Source of the DNA: DATLFA01 sp035525225
GTDB taxonomy: Bacteria; Actinomycetota; Acidimicrobiia; Acidimicrobiales; WLNW01
DNA length: 64,000 bases
NCBI GenBank assembly: GCA_035525225.1
Contig: DATLFA010000003.1
Coordinates: 1-64,000 of the forward strand
Reading direction: 5' to 3'
A model generated the notes under the pieces. It did no database searches. It saw nothing but the letters and a program-made list of their open reading frames with translations, and was not told where the DNA came from. Both the position numbers and the translations under genes were made by a program. The first letter of the stretch is position 1. Every line of letters begins with the position of its first letter. This document shows positions 60,358 through 64,000 of this stretch, piece by piece.

Positions 60358-61479
60358 ATGACGGAACCCCTCGAATCGAATCAACCGGCGAGCCCGTCGG
60401 CGCCGATTGTGTGGCAACGGCGACTGCGCACCATGGCCGCCCACGCCCTGGGCGCGTTGGGTCGCACGTTGATCAGCGCCGGTGCGCTGTTGTTGCTCTT
60501 CGTCGTGTACCAGCTGTGGGGCACCGGATTCCACGAGGCGCGTGCACAAAATTCGCTGAGCAACGAGTTCGAAGAGTTGCTCCTCAGCACAACGACGACC
60601 ACCGCTGCGGCCCCCACCTCGGCCCCCACCTCGGCCCCCACCTCGGCGCCGACCACGAGCGTGGAGACGACCGAGCCCGCCCCGACCACCACACTCGAGG
60701 TGCAACCCGACGCAGTCGTCGCCGCCTTTCGGTCGGGCGATGCCGTGGCCCGCATGCGCGTGCCGAAGATCGATCTCGACAAGATCATCGTCGAGGGCGT
60801 CGAAGTCGACGACCTGCGCAAGGGGCCGGGTCACTATCGCAGCACACCGATGCCCGGTCAGCGCGGCAACGCGGCAATCGCCGGCCATCGCACCACGTAT
60901 GGCGCGCCTTTCAACCGAATCGATGAACTGCAGCCCGACGACGAGATCCTCGTGTCGACCCCGCAGGGCGACTTCACCTACAAGGTCCTTGCGCAGAAGA
61001 GCGCCGACGGTGCGGTGAGTGGCCACCTGATCGTGAGCCCCAACGACGTGTGGGTGCTCGACGACGTGGGTGACAACCGGTTGACCCTCACGGCGTGTCA
61101 TCCCAAGTTCAGCGCCAGCCAGCGCATCATCGTCCAAGCGTTGCTGGTCGCGCCGCCCGCGCTCACCCCGAAGCTCGTGTCGGTACCCACGGCGGTGGGC
61201 GAGGCCGGTCAAGCGCCGGTCGACACGATCCAAGCACCGGCGCTCGCCGATGAGCCGGTGCCGGTTCGCGAAGACCTCGACGCGGGTCTCGGCGGCGACG
61301 GTAGCCATCGATGGCCGGCATTGTTCTGGGGACTCATGGTTGCCCTCTTCATGGTGGGCATCGGCCGTTCGACGAAGCATTGGGGTCGCGTGCGGAGTTG
61401 GGCGATCTCCGCACTCCCGCTGATGCTCGTGGTGTTCGTCTTCTTCGAGCATCTGGATCGCATGCTCCCTGCGAGATGA
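60358..61479 (+). CDS. sortase, class E-like
   Basis: A 373-residue membrane sortase. An N-terminal anchor (TLISAGALLLLFVVYQLW), a Thr/Ala/Pro-rich linker with a 12-bp repeat, and the sortase beta-barrel with His177 (IAGHRTTYGA), Cys247 (LTACHPK) and Arg256 (SASQR) are followed by two C-terminal helices. It would join a surface protein to the wall, but no sorting-signal substrate is seen. ATG 60358 was chosen before the anchor. Confidence 0.9.
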   Translation: MTEPLESNQPASPSAPIVWQRRLRTMAAHALGALGRTLISAGALLLLFVVYQLWGTGFHEARAQNSLSNEFEELLLSTTTTTAAAPTSAPTSAPTSAPTTSVETTEPAPTTTLEVQPDAVVAAFRSGDAVARMRVPKIDLDKIIVEGVEVDDLRKGPGHYRSTPMPGQRGNAAIAGHRTTYGAPFNRIDELQPDDEILVSTPQGDFTYKVLAQKSADGAVSGHLIVSPNDVWVLDDVGDNRLTLTACHPKFSASQRIIVQALLVAPPALTPKLVSVPTAVGEAGQAPVDTIQAPALADEPVPVREDLDAGLGGDGSHRWPALFWGLMVALFMVGIGRSTKHWGRVRSWAISALPLMLVVFVFFEHLDRMLPAR

Positions 61480-61480
61480 G

Positions 61481-61520
61481 CGCAGCGGCGAAGGTGACGG
61501 CGCAGCGGCGAAGGTGACGG
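61481..61520 (+). repeat. 20-bp tandem duplication
   Basis: CGCAGCGGCGAAGGTGACGG is repeated exactly at 61481-61500 and 61501-61520, between the sortase stop and the lipoprotein promoter. Confidence 0.85.
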
Positions 61521-61535
61521 CGAGCGGCAAGCCGG

Positions 61536-61541
61536 TAGATT
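61536..61541 (+). promoter_or_regulatory. -10 hexamer TAGATT of lipoprotein gene, leaderless
   Basis: TAGATT is seven bases before GTG 61549, and GTGACG 16 bp further upstream (in the duplicated unit) may serve as a weak -35. Confidence 0.5.
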
Positions 61542-61548
61542 CGCCGGG

Positions 61549-62139
61549 GTGCGGCACGGGTTGCGGATACTTGCGCTGATCGTCGTGGCCACCGCGTGCC
61601 AACGCGACAGTGCCACGCCGGCCTCTGTCGATGGCGAATCGGTTGCGCCTTCGGCCTCGGTGAGCGCAGACTCCACCGCCGCGACCACCCGCTCCGATGC
61701 CACCGGGACGACGGCGCGATCTACGCCGGGCATCGAAGGGCTTCCGGTCGATCCGGACACGCTCGTCGTGGGCGACTGCTTCAACCGGTACGCGGGACTC
61801 CAGAACTACCAGACCATCGAGATCGTCACGAAGCGCTCGTGCGCGCAACCCCACGATGGCGAGATCTTCTACAAGAGCGACTATGAGGGTTCGGTCACGG
61901 TGAACACCTACCCCGGCAAGGAAAGGTTGACGACCGACTCGATTCGAGTCTGCTACGAGAATTTTCTGGGTTTCGTGGGCAAGGCCTACGAGACGTCCAG
62001 CTACCAACTGGGCTACTTCTTGCCACAACAAGATCGGTGGGAAAGCACCACCGAGCGTTATCGCGCGGTCACTTGCTATGTGACTGCGTACGCGAGAGGC
62101 ACCAAGCTCACCGGAACGGTTCGCGATTCTCGGCTCTGA
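61549..62139 (+). CDS. lipoprotein with septum-formation-like domain
   Basis: A 196-residue lipoprotein. The signal (LRILALIVVATAC) ends in a lipobox Cys. A Ser/Thr/Ala-rich linker precedes a Cys-paired domain (VVGDCFNRYA, KRSCAQPHDGEIFY, VCYENFLG) that resembles septum-formation (PF13845-type) proteins. It may act at the cell envelope. The function is inferred. Confidence 0.7.
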   Translation: MRHGLRILALIVVATACQRDSATPASVDGESVAPSASVSADSTAATTRSDATGTTARSTPGIEGLPVDPDTLVVGDCFNRYAGLQNYQTIEIVTKRSCAQPHDGEIFYKSDYEGSVTVNTYPGKERLTTDSIRVCYENFLGFVGKAYETSSYQLGYFLPQQDRWESTTERYRAVTCYVTAYARGTKLTGTVRDSRL

Positions 62140-62180
62140 CCTGCCGCTTCTATTGCAGGCACGGCGGTGCCCGCGGCATA

Positions 62181-62186
62181 TACCGT
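62181..62186 (+). promoter_or_regulatory. -10 hexamer TACCGT of DUF5317-like gene, leaderless
   Basis: TACCGT is six bases before GTG 62193. Confidence 0.4.
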
Positions 62187-62192
62187 GACGGT

Positions 62193-63017
62193 GTGGCCTC
62201 GCAGACCCTGCTCCTCGCCACCGTCGCCACGGTTGCCGGGTTGATCGTCGGGGTCCGGCGCGGGGGAACGCTGGGCAACGTCGCGCACGTCCATGTGGAA
62301 TGGTGGCGACTGTTCTTCGTCGCGATGGGGCTCATCGGTCTCGTCGATGTCGCACCCGGCATCTCGATAGAACTCGGACTTGTCGACGTCGGCGCGGTGA
62401 GCCTCGTCGTGGCCGGCCTCGGGTTGTTGATCGTGCTCGCCGTGCGCAATTTACACCTGGTCGGTGTACCGATCATCGCCTTCGGGCTGGGGATGAACCT
62501 GCTCGCCACGATCGCCAACGACGGTTTTCCCGTGGACAGGGGTGCGCTCGTCGCGGCGCGGGTCGGAACATCGAGCACGGTGGACGAGCCGAGTCTCTCG
62601 GGCGTGCGGCACCTGCGCACCGACGACGACCGACTCTGGTGGTTGGGGGATGCCATCCCCGTTCGCGAACTCGAACACGTGATGTCGTTCGGTGATCTCG
62701 TCATCATCGCTGGTCTCGCGTGCACCGTCGTGCACCTCACCCGACGCAAGAAGCTCCAACCAGCGAGGCCGCTGTCGCCCGACGCCCGCGCCGGACTGGT
62801 GTCGATCGCCGCGCCCGAGATCCGCCTCGACGCGCCGATCATCGACTTGGCGCTCGTCGCCGAAGCCGCCGATCACGGCTACGCGGCGCGCCCCGAGGCG
62901 GCCTCAGACGCGACCTTGGACATCGGGGGCCATGACGAGCGCGAGCCCAGTCCAGGACTGGGGGATGGCTCCGAGTCCATGAGCAGTGTCGGGTTCCCAA
63001 TACTCCGCGAGTTCTGA
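62193..63017 (+). CDS. DUF5317-like membrane protein
   Basis: A 274-residue protein with about four or five helices in the first 200 residues (TLLLATVATVAGLIVGV, LFFVAMGLIGLVDVA, VSLVVAGLGLLIVLAV, FGDLVIIAGLACTVV), matching DUF5317-type sequences (GxGMNLLATIANDGFPV). The C-terminal 75 residues are variable and cytosolic. Its 3' end overlaps the convergent glycosidase gene by 114 bp, a large overlap; the tail may not be conserved. Confidence 0.65.
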   Translation: MASQTLLLATVATVAGLIVGVRRGGTLGNVAHVHVEWWRLFFVAMGLIGLVDVAPGISIELGLVDVGAVSLVVAGLGLLIVLAVRNLHLVGVPIIAFGLGMNLLATIANDGFPVDRGALVAARVGTSSTVDEPSLSGVRHLRTDDDRLWWLGDAIPVRELEHVMSFGDLVIIAGLACTVVHLTRRKKLQPARPLSPDARAGLVSIAAPEIRLDAPIIDLALVAEAADHGYAARPEAASDATLDIGGHDEREPSPGLGDGSESMSSVGFPILREF

Positions 63018-64000
63018 ACGCAGCGCGCCCGCAACGGTCTGTCGGGCAATCTGTTGCGACACGGCCACGTCGCCCGCGCGCCGGGTCGCCAGCCAGCACA
63101 GGTAGTTCAGCTGCGGCCAGGACGGTCCTCGCCAATAGGTGTCCGGCGCGAACACTGCCTCGTCGCGATGCACCCCACAGGGCCCGAACGCGGCACCGTA
63201 CTCCGAGGGATCGCACAACGAACGATGCGCGCGAGCACGCGCCGTGCCGTCGCGCGTGACGAGCAACGGCAGCAACGCGTCGAGTGTACGCACGCGGCCC
63301 GACCCGTGTTCGGTTTCACCGGCATCGATCCACGAAACCACGTCACGATCCCACCTTTGGTCGAGGTACCCGACGAGTTCGTCGGCTTCGCGCTGGATCT
63401 GTTCGTCCGCTGCGATTGCCGAGAGCTCGTACGCGTTGAATGCGATCAGAGCGTTGAAACCGGCCGACGCGACGACACACGACGGGTTCGCGATCGGTGC
63501 ACCGGATGCCGACCGCACGATCGACGCGACCAACTCGCCCTTGCGGCGGTACCAGTGCTCGGCAGAGATGCCGTCGGGACACAGGTCATCCCAGCGCGGG
63601 CTATCGTCCGCGCCCGACTCCCACGGGTGCGCAAGCAAGACCAGCCCGCTGGTGAGGTGTCGGGCGCGCCGCCGAAGCAGAAACGTGATGCCGCGCAACG
63701 CCCGGTCGATCAACTCGTCGGGCACGGTGACCCCTCGACGCACGCACTCGGCGAGCGCATGACCGAACATCGGAGGCTGCGTGATCGACGACGCGCCAGT
63801 GCGTCCCCAGAACGTCGCGTGGGTGTCCGGTCCCCGCTCGTAGTTCATGTGCGGGACGAAGCCGCTCTCTTCGTCCTGCGCCGACAACGCGTGTGTCAGT
63901 TCGCGCAGCGCTCGCTCCTCGTCGCCCAGCGCCAACCAGATGAGCGTGTGGAAGCACGAGTCCCAGAGCCACTGCCACGGATAGACCACGTTGTTCGGTG
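62904..64000 (-). CDS. GH63/MGH1-like glycosidase, 5' end outside window
   Basis: The frame continues past base 64000: before GTG 63989 codons for PNN fit the family's ...VYPWQWLWDSCFH start, so the gene is cut at its 5' side. Conserved blocks are WQWLWDSCFHTLIW (catalytic-site Asp region), DTYWRGPSWPQLNYLCW and an EYWEPDTAHGLGAIPQSWTG end, typical of (alpha/alpha)6 glycosidases such as mannosylglycerate hydrolase-like GH63. The 3' end overlaps the DUF5317-like gene. Confidence 0.82.
   Translation of the reverse strand, partial: PNNVVYPWQWLWDSCFHTLIWLALGDEERALRELTHALSAQDEESGFVPHMNYERGPDTHATFWGRTGASSITQPPMFGHALAECVRRGVTVPDELIDRALRGITFLLRRRARHLTSGLVLLAHPWESGADDSPRWDDLCPDGISAEHWYRRKGELVASIVRSASGAPIANPSCVVASAGFNALIAFNAYELSAIAADEQIQREADELVGYLDQRWDRDVVSWIDAGETEHGSGRVRTLDALLPLLVTRDGTARARAHRSLCDPSEYGAAFGPCGVHRDEAVFAPDTYWRGPSWPQLNYLCWLATRRAGDVAVSQQIARQTVAGALRSELAEYWEPDTAHGLGAIPQSWTGLALVMAPDVQGRV

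Noticed and set aside
59932..62031. 699-residue minus-strand ORF
   Set aside because: It covers the sortase and ccmA in other frames and is Arg/Gly/His-rich like other GC-frame shadows.

Overview
This is a GC-rich chromosomal stretch from an actinobacterium. The markers are a WhiB protein, the DUF3107 and DUF3090/SCO1664 families, a PdtaS-type histidine kinase, paired ArsA-like ATPases, two F420-type proteins and many GTG starts. Together with a complete System I cytochrome c maturation operon, this suggests a deep-branching class such as Acidimicrobiia rather than a streptomycete or mycobacterium; that placement is an inference. Genes are dense: no gene-free stretch exceeds 300 bp. The window opens inside a transposase-like gene and closes inside a glycosidase-like gene.

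1-6.4 kb: transposase-like gene, tRNA-Arg(CCG), short-chain dehydrogenases (SDRs), an alpha/beta hydrolase, a VapBC-like toxin-antitoxin pair, an internally deleted aldo/keto reductase and an ABC-ATPase stump. This is the most eroded part. 6.4-13.3 kb: an AAC(3)-like acetyltransferase, then catabolic genes (two hotdog thioesterases, TauD-like dioxygenase, MFE-2-like SDR, amidohydrolase, Baeyer-Villiger-type monooxygenase, carbonic anhydrase). 13.4-17 kb: a tiny basic protein, a fatty-acid desaturase, a GNAT protein and a photolyase. 17-22.8 kb: a four-gene operon of circularly permuted ATP-grasp, alpha-E and transglutaminase-like proteins.

23-33.2 kb: an amidohydrolase with a clear promoter/operator, then a signalling block. 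The block has a cyclic-nucleotide-binding protein divergent from a receiver-HTH-cyclase protein, an ABC ATPase without a permease, a NarL-type histidine kinase, a lone receiver and a LuxR regulator. A TetR-bfd-bfr group follows, with a bacterioferritin that lacks both ferroxidase histidines. 33.3-40.6 kb: thioesterase, F420-type proteins, a family-5 uracil-DNA glycosylase, the MSMEG_4193/DUF3090/SCO1664 trio and an SGNH hydrolase. 40.7-52.9 kb: etfBA, a lipid kinase, a phosphodiesterase, WhiB with the PdtaS-like kinase, an ArsA pair, DUF3107, and an iron-sulfur group (Mrp, SufR-like regulator, cysteine desulfurase), followed by a molybdopterin protein and a histidine phosphatase.

53-60.1 kb: ccmABCDEFGHI, tightly coupled on the minus strand. 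60.3-64 kb: a class E-like sortase, a lipoprotein, a DUF5317-like membrane protein and the glycosidase fragment. Two themes cross the window: many genes have a -10-like hexamer 6-8 bases before the start codon (leaderless mRNA), and a short GC-rich repeat recurs between and inside genes.
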